From NCBI RefSeq assembly GCF_000006565.2, contig NC_031479.1:6074885-6138884 (forward strand): a DNA stretch of 64,000 bases. Direction: 5' to 3'. Source of the stretch: Toxoplasma gondii ME49 (taxonomy: Eukaryota > Apicomplexa > Conoidasida > Eucoccidiorida > Sarcocystidae). The notes under the pieces were generated by a model. It worked only from the letters and a program-made list of their open reading frames with translations, was not told the DNA's origin and did no database searches. A program made the translations under genes and the position numbers. This document shows, piece after piece, positions 11,349 to 21,692 of the stretch (positions are counted from its first letter, which is position 1; every line of letters starts with the position of its first letter).

Positions 11349-12223
11349 CGCGCGGAAGAAACTGAGACGACGGGGAGAGGAAGACGAGAAGGAACAACGA
11401 GAGGGAGAAGAAGAACGGAGAGAAGGGGACGACTGACAAGACGAGGAGACAGCTGGAGAAGACGAAGAACATGCGTATCACGGAAGGCTACGGAACGGGC
11501 AAGCAGACGCAAAAGAGCCAGACGCGAGGCGAGACAACGGTTGGGATTGGGAGGCGAGAAATCGAAGAAAAAAAAAGGCTCCGCAGTCGCGTATCGCTCC
11601 GTTTTGCCCTTCAGATGTCTCTCCACTCTTTCCTTCTAGTTCTCCTCGGCCGATTTCCTCTCTTCTTCTGCCGCACCCCTCTCTCCTGAGAGAGATGCAC
11701 CGTGCTGCGCGAGTCCCCTCTGTCGTTCCGAAGAAGGATATGACGACAAAGAAGACAGGACAACCTAAGCAGAAACCACTGCGTTTGAAGCCCCCCGAAG
11801 AGACCTTTCGCTGAGTCGGCCTCGCAGCTGCAGGCTTCGAGCTCCTCGTTTTCCCAACGGCCGCGCGAGGCAGGATCGGTAGCCGTTCTTTCGCCTCGTT
11901 TCCTGCGTCTCGAATAGCGAAACGAAGTGAGTATTTTTGCGGGTCCCAAGGCTCTCCTCGGGGATCTGTTTTCCCGACAGTTTTCACAGATGCATGCGCA
12001 TGCAACGAAAAGAAAACTGCGCTCCGTGTTGCTGCGGCAGAATGCGTGCACAGACGCGTGGAAGGCAGAATTTTCACTGCGACCTCGCGAGGCTGGCGCG
12101 AAGAGGCACCAATTTCTCGTGAGAGGTTACGCGGCCCAGAAAACGAAGGCAGGGGAAGGATTTTCCGAGAGGAGGGGAGGAGAAGGAACGAAAAACGCGA
12201 AGTTCCTCGACGATAGAAAAAAG
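11349..12223. other. Upstream region of RRP8
   Basis: No gene is supported. It is expected to hold the RRP8 promoter and 5' leader on the minus strand and the downstream flank of tRNA-Lys. Arg/Lys-rich frames here are shadows of GA-rich DNA. Confidence 0.55.
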
Positions 12224-12227
12224 AAAA
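12217..12227 (-). terminator. Pol III terminator of tRNA-Lys
   Basis: On the minus strand the tRNA is followed by T4 (12227-12224) and then T6 (12222-12217), a normal Pol III stop. The first T falls at the discriminator position. Confidence 0.85.
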
Positions 12228-12299
12228 GCCGACGACGGGGCTCGAACCCGCGACCACGAGGTTAAGAGCCTCGCGCTCTACCGACTGAGCTACATCGGC
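12227..12299 (-). tRNA. tRNA-Lys (anticodon CTT)
   Basis: Cloverleaf on the minus strand: acceptor GCCGATG pairs with CGTCGGC (one G-T pair), the D arm is GCTC...GAGC, and anticodon stem CGAGG/CCTCG encloses loop CTCTTAA, giving anticodon CTT for codon AAG. The T arm is GCGGG-TTCGAGC-CCCGT. No intron and no encoded CCA. Base 73 reads T, because the acceptor strand runs directly into the terminator T run; eukaryotic tRNA-Lys usually has G there. Confidence 0.96.
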
Positions 12300-13661
12300 G
12301 AGAACGGACGGTCGGCCAGATGTTCACTTCGACGCGACTAGGTAGGTTTCACCGATTCTCGCTCTTTCTTTGCAACCAGACGGCTGGAAATCGACGCCAG
12401 AAAGAAGGAAAGAAGGAAAGAAAGAAAGAGGGAGCTCTGCGAATCCGAAGAAGAGGACGCTGGAGCGGCGAAGAGACCCCCGACGCAACGCTGGAGAACC
12501 GAAGCTGGATCTGGACGGAGCGTTGTGACCGCGTCCTACCTTCTTGGAGAGACTCTCTGCCTCCTGAGAGGCGGCGCTGCCGAGAGAAAACGCCGTCTCT
12601 TCCCCTCTTCCTTTCCGTCGTGACAGTCACCTGCTGCCATGGACGGCGAAGAGAAAGAGAGAGGAGAGAAGAGGCCAGTCTGCCTGTCGCGTTGATGGCG
12701 CGACAGACGAGTCGAGTGCTCAGATGTTCGAGGAACACCGGATGCTGAAGCGACGGAGACCCGAGAACGAGAACGAGAGCAAGACAGCGAACTCAGCGCG
12801 AGTGCGAGGGAGAGAGCAAGACAGAGAACAAGAGAAAGGAAGCGAGAAAAGACAGAGAGAGCGAACAAAAGAGCGAGAACAGAGAAGAAGCGAGGAAAGA
12901 GAAAGAGCGAGAAAAGAGAAAGAGAGGGACAGAGAGGCAACACCCGGGGGAACAAGAAAGAGACCGAGAGACAGTAGTAGCGGGAGCTCTGGCGGCTTCT
13001 TTTCCCCGGCGGACAGCAGCGGCTCCAGACGCGCCATCCGAGGCAAAGAGAGACGAACGCACTCGAGAAGAAAAAGCCGAGCAGGAAACGGATCGATTGA
13101 CAGAAGAAGAAGGACAAGAATTTGCAGGAGACAGACCGAGACAGATCTTGCCCCCTCCGACATGTTTCTTGTGAGGTTTGGTGAACTGACAGCGTGGTGA
13201 GCTACGCGCATGCGAGGGCGCCGACAGAACTTGTCACGGAGTCGTTCGCCTTTCCGTTTCTTCTTTCCTTTTTTCTCTGGGGCTCCTCTTTTTTCCTCAC
13301 CTTGTGTCTCGAGTCCTCTCTCTGTGTGTATGCTCCGGGGCACTCTCTCTCCGTTCTCGTTTCCCTCTGCCCTCGCGGAGCTTCTCCATTGGCTCTCCTC
13401 TCCGCTCCACTTTCTCGGCTTCGCAGTCTCAGCTTTCCTGTTTGCGCCTCTTTACCGTGGTCGCTGCACAGCCTTTTCCTGCCAAGCGAAAGAGAAACCT
13501 TGAAGACGGGGGGAGGGCGCCTTCGGTTCGCTTGCTGCTGCGTTCTGCTTTGTGTGCCTTCGAGTCTCAAGAAGGCGGTATCCTCGCTTCTCCACTTCGG
13601 CTGTTCCCGCGGCTCTCCCCGTTCTGCTACGCCTTCCCCCTCGCGCTGTCTTTTCTTCGCA
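12300..13661. other. Spacer upstream of ALG5, including an Arg/Glu-coding repeat tract
   Basis: From 12,740 to 12,950 the plus strand is a GAGAAAGAGCGAG-type tract that would encode an Arg/Glu-rich peptide (a frame exists from 12724 to 13200). It has no recognisable domain and no supported splice partners, so I do not call a gene. From about 13,200 to 13,660 the plus strand is pyrimidine-rich, the likely ALG5 promoter and 5' leader. Confidence 0.5.
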
Positions 13662-16149
13662 ATGGAGGCCTCGGCTACTCTGTTCTTCCTGGACTTTGCC
13701 GACCGCCTCTTGGGCTTGTGTCTCTCGACCGGGCATGTCGGTGGCTATCCGCGTGACTGCCTTCTTCTTCTTCTCCTTCTTCTTCTCCTTCTGCTTTTCC
13801 TTGCTTCCTCTCTCATTCTAATCAGCCGCATTCTCCTCTGGATCCTCGACCCGGTCCTCCAGTGGCAGCGCGACGCCGGCAAAGCCAGCAGGTCGGACTG
13901 GTCTTCGTGAAGACGTCGCCAAAAAAAAGAGAAGAAAGAGGAGCGAGAGTTCCCTTCGCCTCGGAGCTCGCGCTCGCGGGTGGCCAGACAACTCGCGACT
14001 TGGAAGGCGGGAGAAGGTGGAAAAAAAGTCGGGGAAGGAAACCCGAGAAGACATCGCGACAGTTGGAAAATCCTGGCTTCACGAGAAATGCAAAGAGAGG
14101 GATGGAGTGCAGGGGCAGACGAATCTTCAACTCTCCTTCCATCTCTCTCCCTCGCACTGCCTTTCCTTCTCTGTCCCTCCCTAGATGTGCATCTCTTTAT
14201 GGCGCGTTTTTTTCTCTCTCTTTTCTCTCCTTTCTCTTCCATTTCTCTTCTTGCTGTCTTCTCTCCCTCCTTTCTCCCTCTTCTCCTTCTCTTCTCTCGC
14301 GTTTCTCTCTTTCCTTTCTCTCGCCGATTCAACATGGCTGTCAGTGTCTGCTGTGCTGTGTGCAGCTGCTTCCTGCTTCCCTCGAGAGAAGATCACGCAG
14401 CGGTCTCTGGGCCGCCGTCGCCTCAGGCCTCTTCTCAGGATTTCTCTTCCGCTGACGCCGAGCTCTCTCGCCCCCCCTCGGTCGATCTCTCTGTCGTCGT
14501 TCCAGCGTTCAACGAGTCGCTTCGACTTCCCTTCGCGCTCGCCGAACTCATTTCCTTCCTCGAGGCGCGTCGTGCGAGTTCTCGCCTTCTCTCTGCTTCG
14601 CCTCCCGCTTCTTCTTCTCCTTCTTCTCCTTCTTCTCCTTCTCCTTCTTCTTCTCCTCCTTCTTCTTCGTCGTTGGCAGGTGCTCCCGATAACGCTTCGC
14701 TTTTCACTTACGAGATCATCGTGGTTGACGACGGCAGTACTGATGCGACCTCCGCGCTCGTGCCTCTGCTGGGAGCAGCGATTTTTTCTCCTTCGTCCTC
14801 ACCCTCTGCTGCGCGTTGCTCCCGCGCCGCCGCCGCCGCTGCGGAGGCCGCTTCTCTCGCGTTCTCGCGCGTGTATGCGTCCAGCTCAGCCGCAAACGAA
14901 ACACCGCGTAAGGATCTCCACCTCTCTTCTCTCGCTCCACTAGGCCGTCCTTCGTCGGCGGTCTCTGCTTGCTCGTTGTCTTCTTCTCTCGAAGAGTCGC
15001 CGCCGATTTCTGTGGCGGCGGCGGAGGCGACGCGAGCGGCGACGCGCGTTCACCTGGCAGAAGCTGCAGGCCACCAGCGGCATGCGCGTCTTTCGCGTTC
15101 GGGGAGGGATGCCTCACGACGAGGCCGCGACAGCGAGGCCAGGACGGCGACCTCGCTCTGCAGACGCGTCCTCGCGAGCGACGGAGAGGCCGGCACCAGA
15201 ACTGAGGAAGAGGCCGAGGACGAGGTCCCTGCGTCTTCTCCGCTCTCTTCGCTGCGCGTTCTGCGGCTGAAGGAGAACCGCGGAAAAGGCTTTTCTGTGA
15301 AACTCGGCGCCATGCATGCGCGCGGACGCATGCTGCTCATGGCAGATGCCGACGGGGCAACGACGGTCGACAATTTGGTTTCCCTCGAACGCGCCGTCCT
15401 CATCGAAGGCGAGCGAACGCGCAGAGAGAGGAGCGCGCGCGAGAGAACGCAGAGAGAGCGAGCCGAGGGAGGCCAACGAACAGCGAGAGACAGCGAGGCT
15501 TGTGACAGCGCCTCGCCGAGCCCCCTGCACGCAGAGGGCGACTGGGCCGAAGAGCCGCGAGGCAAGGTAGTGGAACTCAGCAGCTTTTCCGAGACGAACG
15601 ACAGGGAAGGGAAAGCGGATTCGATTGTCTCTGGGACGGTTGAGCTGGAACACAGTCGTTCAGCGGGCGAAAGTGGATGCGAGAAGAACCGAGAGGCCTT
15701 GGATCGAACCGAGGAGGCGCGCGAGGCCGTCCTTCCAGCTTCCACGCCTCCTCTCGCTTTTCCCTGGCGTCGCGTGTATAGGAGAGAAACGCAGAACGAA
15801 CAAGCCGAGACAGAAGCATTTGTCGCTTTTGGATCGAGAAGACAGCTCGAGCAAGCGGCAATCGCCTCGAGGTCATGGCTGCGAAACTTTTTGATGCATG
15901 CGTTTCACTGGTGTGTCCGCGCGGTAGTCGGCGACTCCCGCGTCAAGGTGAGATTCTTTCCTTTGCGCTCTGTGCGCCAACGCGTTTATCCCCAGACATC
16001 CCAGCGACCAGGCAGCAGTTTCTCTCCTCGTCGTACTGTTCACTCTAAATCCTGATCTCCCCCTCTCTGCAAATGCTTACCTACATACATGTACATCTGA
16101 TTTGCTTAATTGCACTCTATATACATGTGTATATCTATGTATACATGTG

Positions 16150-16181
<32 letters not shown>

Positions 16182-16666
16182 TGTATGTGTGTGTGTCTAT
16201 TGATCTCTGTGTTTTGACTGTATATGCATACGCGAAGGTTGGTGGTTTTGGGGAGAGAGAGGAGAGTTTCGTTTGCGTGACTCTTGTCGGAAGTCGGTTC
16301 TTGTATCTCGAACTCTGTGCGTCCACTTGCGCCTCTGAGTGCATTCTCCGATCGAGAGAAACGGCTGCCAAGGCCACTGCGGTCGCTCAGTTTTTCCTCG
16401 CGTCTTCGCAGGACACCCAGTGCGGTTTCAAACTCTTCACACGGTCTGCCGCGCGTCAACTCTTTCCGCGGCTGCATCTTTGTCGCTGGGCATTCGACGT
16501 CGAGTTGCTTCTTCTTGCGCGCCTCCGGCACGTTCCTGTTGCGGAAGTTCCTGTCGAATGGCAGGAGAAGGAGGGAAGCAAACTGAACGTCCTCGGCGCC
16601 TCCTTCCAAATGGCCCGCGACATCCTCGTTCTCAAGTGTATGTACACCGCAGGCCTTTGGGGGTAG
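13662..16666 (+). CDS. ALG5: Dolichyl-phosphate beta-glucosyltransferase
   Basis: ALG5 transfers glucose from UDP-glucose to dolichyl phosphate at the ER membrane, supplying the last sugars of the N-glycan precursor. Three exons: 13662-13906, 14366-15947 and 16412-16666; phases 2 and 0 close exactly, giving 693 residues. Exon 1 (MEASATLFFLDF...) holds a poly-Leu membrane anchor. Exon 2 carries the GT-A motifs: LSVVVPAFNES near 120, EIIVVDDGSTD near 200, RLKENRGKGFSVKLGA near 382, MADADGATT near 407 and FVAFGSRRQLE near 567. Exon 3 starts DTQCGFKLFTRSAAR and contains RWAFDVELLLLAR and EGSKLNV, the C-terminal signature. The family is usually about 330 residues; here inserts of about 175 residues (206-380) and 150 residues (415-565) rich in Ser, Ala, Arg and Glu separate the motifs. 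The frame also stays open upstream of 14366 with ATGs at 14199 and 14334; I prefer the spliced exon 1 because it supplies the anchor. Confidence 0.9.
16119..16196. repeat. (TATG)n / TA microsatellite in ALG5 intron 2
   Basis: About ten TATG units from 16151, preceded by TATACATGTGTATA-type sequence, inside the intron between 15948 and 16411. Confidence 0.95.
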
Positions 16667-17178
16667 CCGCTCCGGTGCGCGCCTGAAGACCTGAAGAGGC
16701 TGGGACGCTCCTCTGTCTTCTCTCGAAAGGTTGAGGCTCCGTCAGACGCATCCGGCGGCCGGGCGTTTCCTTCGCTTCCTCGCTTCGCAGTTGCAGAGTG
16801 ACGAGAGGCTTCGCTGAGGCGCGTCACCCACCGCGGTCCAGTGCCGTTCAAAAAGGTTTGCACCTCTGAGGAAGCGTCGGGCCGCGAGACGCATGCAGAG
16901 AGCAGCAACAGCCCGGTGCATGCGCGTTGCGTGTGAAGAATTCGTCGCCGAGTCGTGGAGCAACGAGTCTGTTTTGGAAAGAGGACTCTCGACTCTGAGA
17001 GGTCACTCAGACGCAAAGCGCGCCGCCGTCAAGAACACAGAAAGGCCTCACTTGGACCTGAGCGGTTGTCACCGCAGACGAAAGGAGAACTCCACCCTGC
17101 GACTGACTTACACGGAGCGCCGGCTTGCGAACCTGGGCATCCTCGCCACCCCACGGACAGCCACAAGACACAAGAAGC

Positions 17179-17291
17179 GAGGACAGAAGCAGAGAAGAGA
17201 GAAGAAAAGAAGAGGAAAGAAAGGAGAGAGAAAACAGAGGACAGAGGCAGAGAAGAGAGAAGAAAAGAAGAGGAAAGAAAGGAGAGAGAAG
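17179..17291. repeat. 58-bp purine-rich direct repeat, two copies
   Basis: A unit beginning GAGGACAGA and continuing with GCAGAGAAGAGAGAAG starts at 17179 and again at 17237 with few differences. It is non-coding, in the convergent spacer. Confidence 0.85.
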
Positions 17292-17772
17292 AAAGGAGAG
17301 GTGATGGAGGAACCGTGTCTGTGGTTCGTCTCCAAAGCATGTGAGGCGCAAGTCTTTTTCTTTGAGGAGAAAGCGAAATGTAGAAGAAAACGAGCGAGCG
17401 GCGATGCAACGCGACTCGCATTTCTCACCTTCGCGGTTTTGCGCCGAGCAGTCGCTCTCTGGAAAAAGTTTCTCCATTCGACAACAGTGCTGAAGAACGA
17501 AATGGGGAAGAGAGCTCTGTCTGGAAGAGCCTCACACTTCCTTTTTTGAGCGCAGCGAGAGTCTCTCCCTTCAGCTATCGGTGAGAGGCAGAGAAGCGGC
17601 TAGTCTGCTGGGGATCGAATCATTTCTCAGTTCCAGTTTTTTCCAGAAAAAAGAGTTTTCAAATCCATGTTCCTCAAGCTCTTTTTCAAGCCATGCATGC
17701 AGAGCAGCCAAGAAATCACCGGGGCATTCCGAATCTGAAACAAAGACCTTGCATACATATATGTAGACATGG

Positions 17773-17812
17773 AGATATATACATATATATACATACACAT
17801 ATATACATACAC

Positions 17813-17845
<33 letters not shown>

Positions 17846-17847
17846 TT
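17773..17847. repeat. TATACATA / (TA)n microsatellite
   Basis: Alternating TATACATACACA units resolve into a pure TA run of about 14 units ending at 17847. Confidence 0.95.
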
Positions 17848-18108
17848 ACTAGAGTGAAGTACAGGCGACTCTCGAAGTGCACAGCGAACCCCACAGCAGG
17901 AGATCCAGAGGTTGACGTATTTGTCGAAGACTTTGGACAGACGACTCCATGTGAATGCGAATGAGCGTTTCTGCCAGCACCCGTCTTGCAACTGGAGTCA
18001 AACGGAGGGGCCTCAATGAGGCCGTGGAAAGCGCGCTCAGAGCCTCATATCATCAGTCGCACACCGGCCGGCTCCCGAGAGAATGCCCGAACGTAACGCC
18101 TTATGCAT

Positions 18109-18156
18109 GTACATATACATGTATATACATATACATATATATATATATATACCTAC
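18109..18156. repeat. TACATA/(TA)n microsatellite
   Basis: TATACATGTATATACATA followed by a TA run, just downstream of the RRF gene's 3' end. Confidence 0.9.
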
Positions 18157-18289
18157 ACACGAGCTCAAAGATATATGCAAATGCATTTATAAAAATTTGT
18201 ATGTCGACCCCACACTTTGTTTTGAATGCGTTTGAAGAAGAAAGATGGGAGTATGTCTTCTCTGGAGATATACTGTTCGCCCTCGGAAT

Positions 18290-21200
18290 TCAGCTAAGCA
18301 GGAACTGCTGCATTTTTTCATTGAAAACTTTGTCACACTTGGCGACGTAAGTTTCCATCAGCGTCGTGAGAGAAGCGTCCAGCTCGCGCCTCTTTACATC
18401 GTCGATACTCCGAGATTTAAACTGCAACTTGTGCAAGTGGCTGCGACCTGCTTGGCGCATGTTTCTCACCGCGCTCTTTGCCTGAAAAGAAAGGTGAACT
18501 CAAATGCATCTGCACTCTGCGCTTCTCCCCACACCCATCGCTGCGTCCATGCATGCACAGATACACGGCACGAGACCCCCGTCAAACTCGACGTTTTTCT
18601 TCCTCTCTCTCCACTTCTTTCCCTCCATCTCTCCACACAAGTCGATCTATCTCTCTGTCACTCGCTCCATCTCTATCTCTGCCTACATCGAACTCTCACA
18701 CAACGTCTAGTTCGTCCAGCATCTCCATCTCTCTGTCTCACCCTCTAACTCTCTTTGCCTCTCTACCTATCTTGCTGCGTGTATCTCTCTGCGTCTTTCT
18801 CTCTTATCTCTCTGTGTTTACACGTAGAGGCGCGCGTCTGCATGCAGCCACTACAGAGAATGAGAGAGACTCCCTTCGAGACGCGAGACATGTCGCATAT
18901 TTCAAAGCTGCATGCACAGCCGCGCCTGCGCCGTCGACCGCCACAGAAAATCAAATCTTTGAAGGCTTTCTTCGACGCAGGGCTGTGGGTCACGCATGCA
19001 GGCGTCGGCAACGCGAGTCTGAGCACTTGTAAGGGTCTGCGTCGCTTAACGCAAACATTCGGGGCAATGAAGCGTCGCGAAAACTTGCAAAAGGTTTCTC
19101 CCGCATTTTCACTCGCCTACCGTGACAAGAAACACGCGCGCCTTCGTCTTCAGCTCCTCACGCATCTCGGACGTCACCTGTATGCATGCAAAAAAAAGTC
19201 AAAGCCTCAAGCTGCATGCGGCGAAGGCTGCGGCTTCGAGATTCTTGTGGACGCGGGAGAGATCGCCCGCCTGCACGAGCCTCACAAAGAAGCTACATCA
19301 TGTGAGGCAAAAAGACCTTTTTTTCTTCCTCGCACTGTTGCGTTGTCTGCTGCATGCACCATGCATGCGCCTGCTTCTCGCACCCAGGACCGCGCCTGCC
19401 ACTGTGGGTCGGCGACGCGGGATGCGTCGGAGATCTGCAGGCCAACAAGGCCAGCTTCGAGCAGGCTTCTCTCCCTCGCTTCGCCTCTCGCGTCTGTGTC
19501 AAACTCAGCGGACGTTGCAGACGTCGAGTTAAGGCTTTGAGACTGCATGCAGGAGCCGCGGACCTTCGGAAGTTGGAGTCGAACTGCAGTGTTTCCTTCT
19601 TGCTGCAAAGTCCACTTTGAGTCGGCGGCCCGGAGAGCTGACATGACCTGGCAGAACGAGTTGAGAAAGAAGAAAGACATCAGCGACAATGCAGAGAAGA
19701 AGACGCCTGCGGGGCAGAGAGAAGGGGAGAGTGGAACCGATGCGAAATCGACCTGAGCTCAGAAAAGAATCACCTGGGAGCGGCCAATAAAGTCGAGTCC
19801 AGAAAAAGTCCGACTCGAGAGCCTGCGATGCACAGTGTCAGCTGCAGCTCGGACGGAAGCTGAAGCTTCCGAGAGAAGGGCGTCTGAGTTATTTCTTCGA
19901 AACGAAGTTGCTGCAGGGAAGGCGTAGACAGCTTCGAGAAGAAGAGAGAGAAGAGAGGGAAGATGCGGAGAAAACAAAAAGGAAAAAAAAGAAACAGACG
20001 AGACAGAGAGCGTGTGCTTACCTTGGAGAGATTCGCCTCACTGAAGACATGGACGTGGACGGTCGAGGCGCCTCGCACAACGACCTGCGCGAGGTCCGAC
20101 AGTCGCCGCTTCTCGCCTGGGAAAAACGGAGTCGACGCATGCAGAAACGCATGCAAAAGCGCATGCACAACTGCATGCGACAGAAGAGAAAGAGAAGGCG
20201 AAGCCGCAGCAAGAGACGCGGCAGGCGACGAGAGGCTACGAGAGGTCCAGAGTGTGTAGCCGCGAAGAAAGACAACCAGGAGACAGAGCAGCGCTTCGCG
20301 TCTGAGATGCGACACTGGAGAGCACTGAGAGAGGAGACGCGAAGCGAAACTGAAGGCAGACGAACGCCAGATCTTCTTTGAACAAGCATCACCTCCACGC
20401 AGAATCTGTGAAGACGTAACTGTATTTTCTCTCGCCTGCCAGTGCCTGAGCTCCACATCCGTCATCCCGCTCCATCGCTTGAGATGAGATTCAGTTTCGT
20501 CGAAGCAACCGGCGAAGCCGCGTCGCCTCCGAAGAAGCCTCAACAGACAAAAACACCCAGAGGAACCTGCGAGAATGGCTTTCGAAATCAGAGAGAGAAA
20601 CAAGAACAGCCCCCCCATCCCCATCCCCCTCGCCGGTAAGAGAAGAGAAGAGACGCGAAACGACCGCTCACCGCCTGCGGAGACTGGAATCCGTTCAAAA
20701 TGTTCCGCGCGCTCGCGGTGGACCAGAAGGGCAGAGATGTCCTGCACCATCTTGTCGATTGCAGCCTTCATGTCTGCCTCATAGGCTGCTACGCTGAAGA
20801 CCTCTGCCGCGCCGTTTCTTCTGCCTTCTCTCTCGTCTTCTTCGTCTTCTTCCTCGCCTTCTTCTTCTCGGACGACGAGTCCCCGAGCGCGAGCTCGCTG
20901 GAGGCCTTGAGCCTTTCCACCCACACCGCGCGGCGCCCGCGGAGCGTCTGCGGCCGAGAAGGCTGCGTCGCCGTCGCCTCCAATGACTTTCAGAACCTTC
21001 CGCATGCGCTTGTCTTCTTCGCGTCCGTCCTCGCGGGATTTCTGTCCCTTCTTCTTCTTCCCGCTGGCCATGCAGCGCCGAGAAACTGCATGCGCGGGAG
21101 AGGACGGAGACGCGCGCCACGGAGAAGCGGGAGCGGAGAAAGAAGAAGAGAGAAGAGAAGGAGAAGAAGGCGCGGAGGAAGAAGAAGAGAGAGAAGAAGG

Positions 21201-21692
21201 AGAAGAAGGCGCGGAGGAAGAAGAAGAGAGAGAAGAAGGAGAAGAAGGCGCGGAGGAAGAAGAAGAGAGAGGAGAAGGAGAAGAAGGCGCGGAGGAAGAA
21301 GAAGAGAGAGGAGAAGGAGAAGAAGGCGCAGAGGAAGAAGAAGAGAGAGAAGAAGGAGAAGAAGGCGCGGAGGAAGAAGAAGGAAGCAGCGACGGACAGG
21401 AGAGACGCACAGCAATGGGTGGACAGGAGAACGGGAGAGGGGAAGAGAAGAAAGAAGAGAGCGATCTACCAGAAGAAGGTGAGGCGAATGAAGAGGAGAG
21501 GAACGGGAGGGGACGAGAAGGTAGCGTAGAGAGACGGCGACGCTGGACAGCGCCTGGAAACCGAGCAGAAGAGAAGAGAGAAGACGCAGAAGAGAAAAGA
21601 GAACCGGCGGAAGGGGAAGAGCGACGGGAAGCGGGTGGGCCTCTGGCCAGGGAGAAGGAAGGCCGCAGCGACATCGTGGCTGGAGAGGCCAT
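18290..21692 (-). CDS. RRF: Ribosome recycling factor, organellar
   Basis: RRF splits the post-termination bacterial-type ribosome into subunits; in eukaryotes it acts in mitochondria or plastids. Five exons on the minus strand: 21692-20672, 20116-20022, 19647-19564, 19177-19121, 18481-18290, phases closing exactly to 482 residues. Exon 1 starts MASPATMSLRPSFSLARG, an Arg/Ser-rich presequence without acidic residues or a signal peptide, so mitochondrial import is likelier than plastid. It then holds Ser/Ala/Pro repeats, an acidic stretch and the core start MKAAIDKMVQDISALLVHRERAEHF. Exon 2 ends FSEANLSK. Exon 3 has VMSALRAADSKWTLQQEGN and VRLQLPK, exon 4 VTSEMREELKTKARVF, exon 5 AKSAVRNMRQAGRSHL and the final helix. 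The junctions align residue for residue with the family's LTEERRKEL...AKVAIRNIRRDA region. The core is normal length; about 300 N-terminal residues are extra. The exon 3 donor is GTCCGC, a weak form. Confidence 0.9.
20134..20181. repeat. Four GCATGC words at exact 12-bp spacing
   Basis: GCATGC starts at 20137, 20149, 20161 and 20173. The array lies in RRF intron 1, 18-65 bases upstream of the exon 2 acceptor on the transcribed (minus) strand. GCATGC is palindromic, so the transcript carries the same words. TGCATGC is a known apicomplexan AP2-type promoter motif, and UGCAUG is the RBFOX splicing-enhancer word in animals; which, if either, applies here is open. Confidence 0.9.
21169..21385. repeat. 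39-bp coding tandem repeat in RRF exon 1
   Basis: GGCGCGGAGGAAGAAG recurs at 21169, 21208, 21247, 21286, 21325 (one change) and 21364, an exact 39-bp period. On the coding (minus) strand it gives a 13-residue Ser/Ala/Pro repeat (SSSSAPSSPS plus three). The frame is preserved because 39 is a multiple of three. It lies between the presequence and the RRF core. Confidence 0.95.

Larger units (their letters stand above)
16667..18289. other. Convergent spacer between ALG5 and RRF
   Basis: Both flanking genes end toward this stretch, so it should hold two 3' UTRs. It contains a 58-bp direct repeat near 17179 and TA microsatellites at 17773-17847 and 18109-18156. No coding region is supported. Confidence 0.6.

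Noticed and set aside
12724..13200. Arg/Glu-rich 158-codon frame resembling an RS/RE splicing-factor tail
   Set aside because: The sequence is a GA-rich near-repeat; no RRM or other domain and no splice partner were found nearby.
14185..14943. Leu/Ser-rich frame overlapping ALG5 exon 2
   Set aside because: It is the shifted reading of a pyrimidine tract and of ALG5 coding sequence; ALG5 motifs are in the other frame.
17179..17291. Possible CRISPR-like or satellite array
   Set aside because: Only two copies of a purine-rich unit without spacers; this is a simple direct repeat in a eukaryotic genome.
19803..19910. Extra RRF exon after a CCTGCAG acceptor (frame reading FEEITQTPFSRKLQL)
   Set aside because: Joining exon 2 directly to the exon at 19647 reproduces the RRF family alignment without a gap; including this piece would insert residues in a conserved helix.
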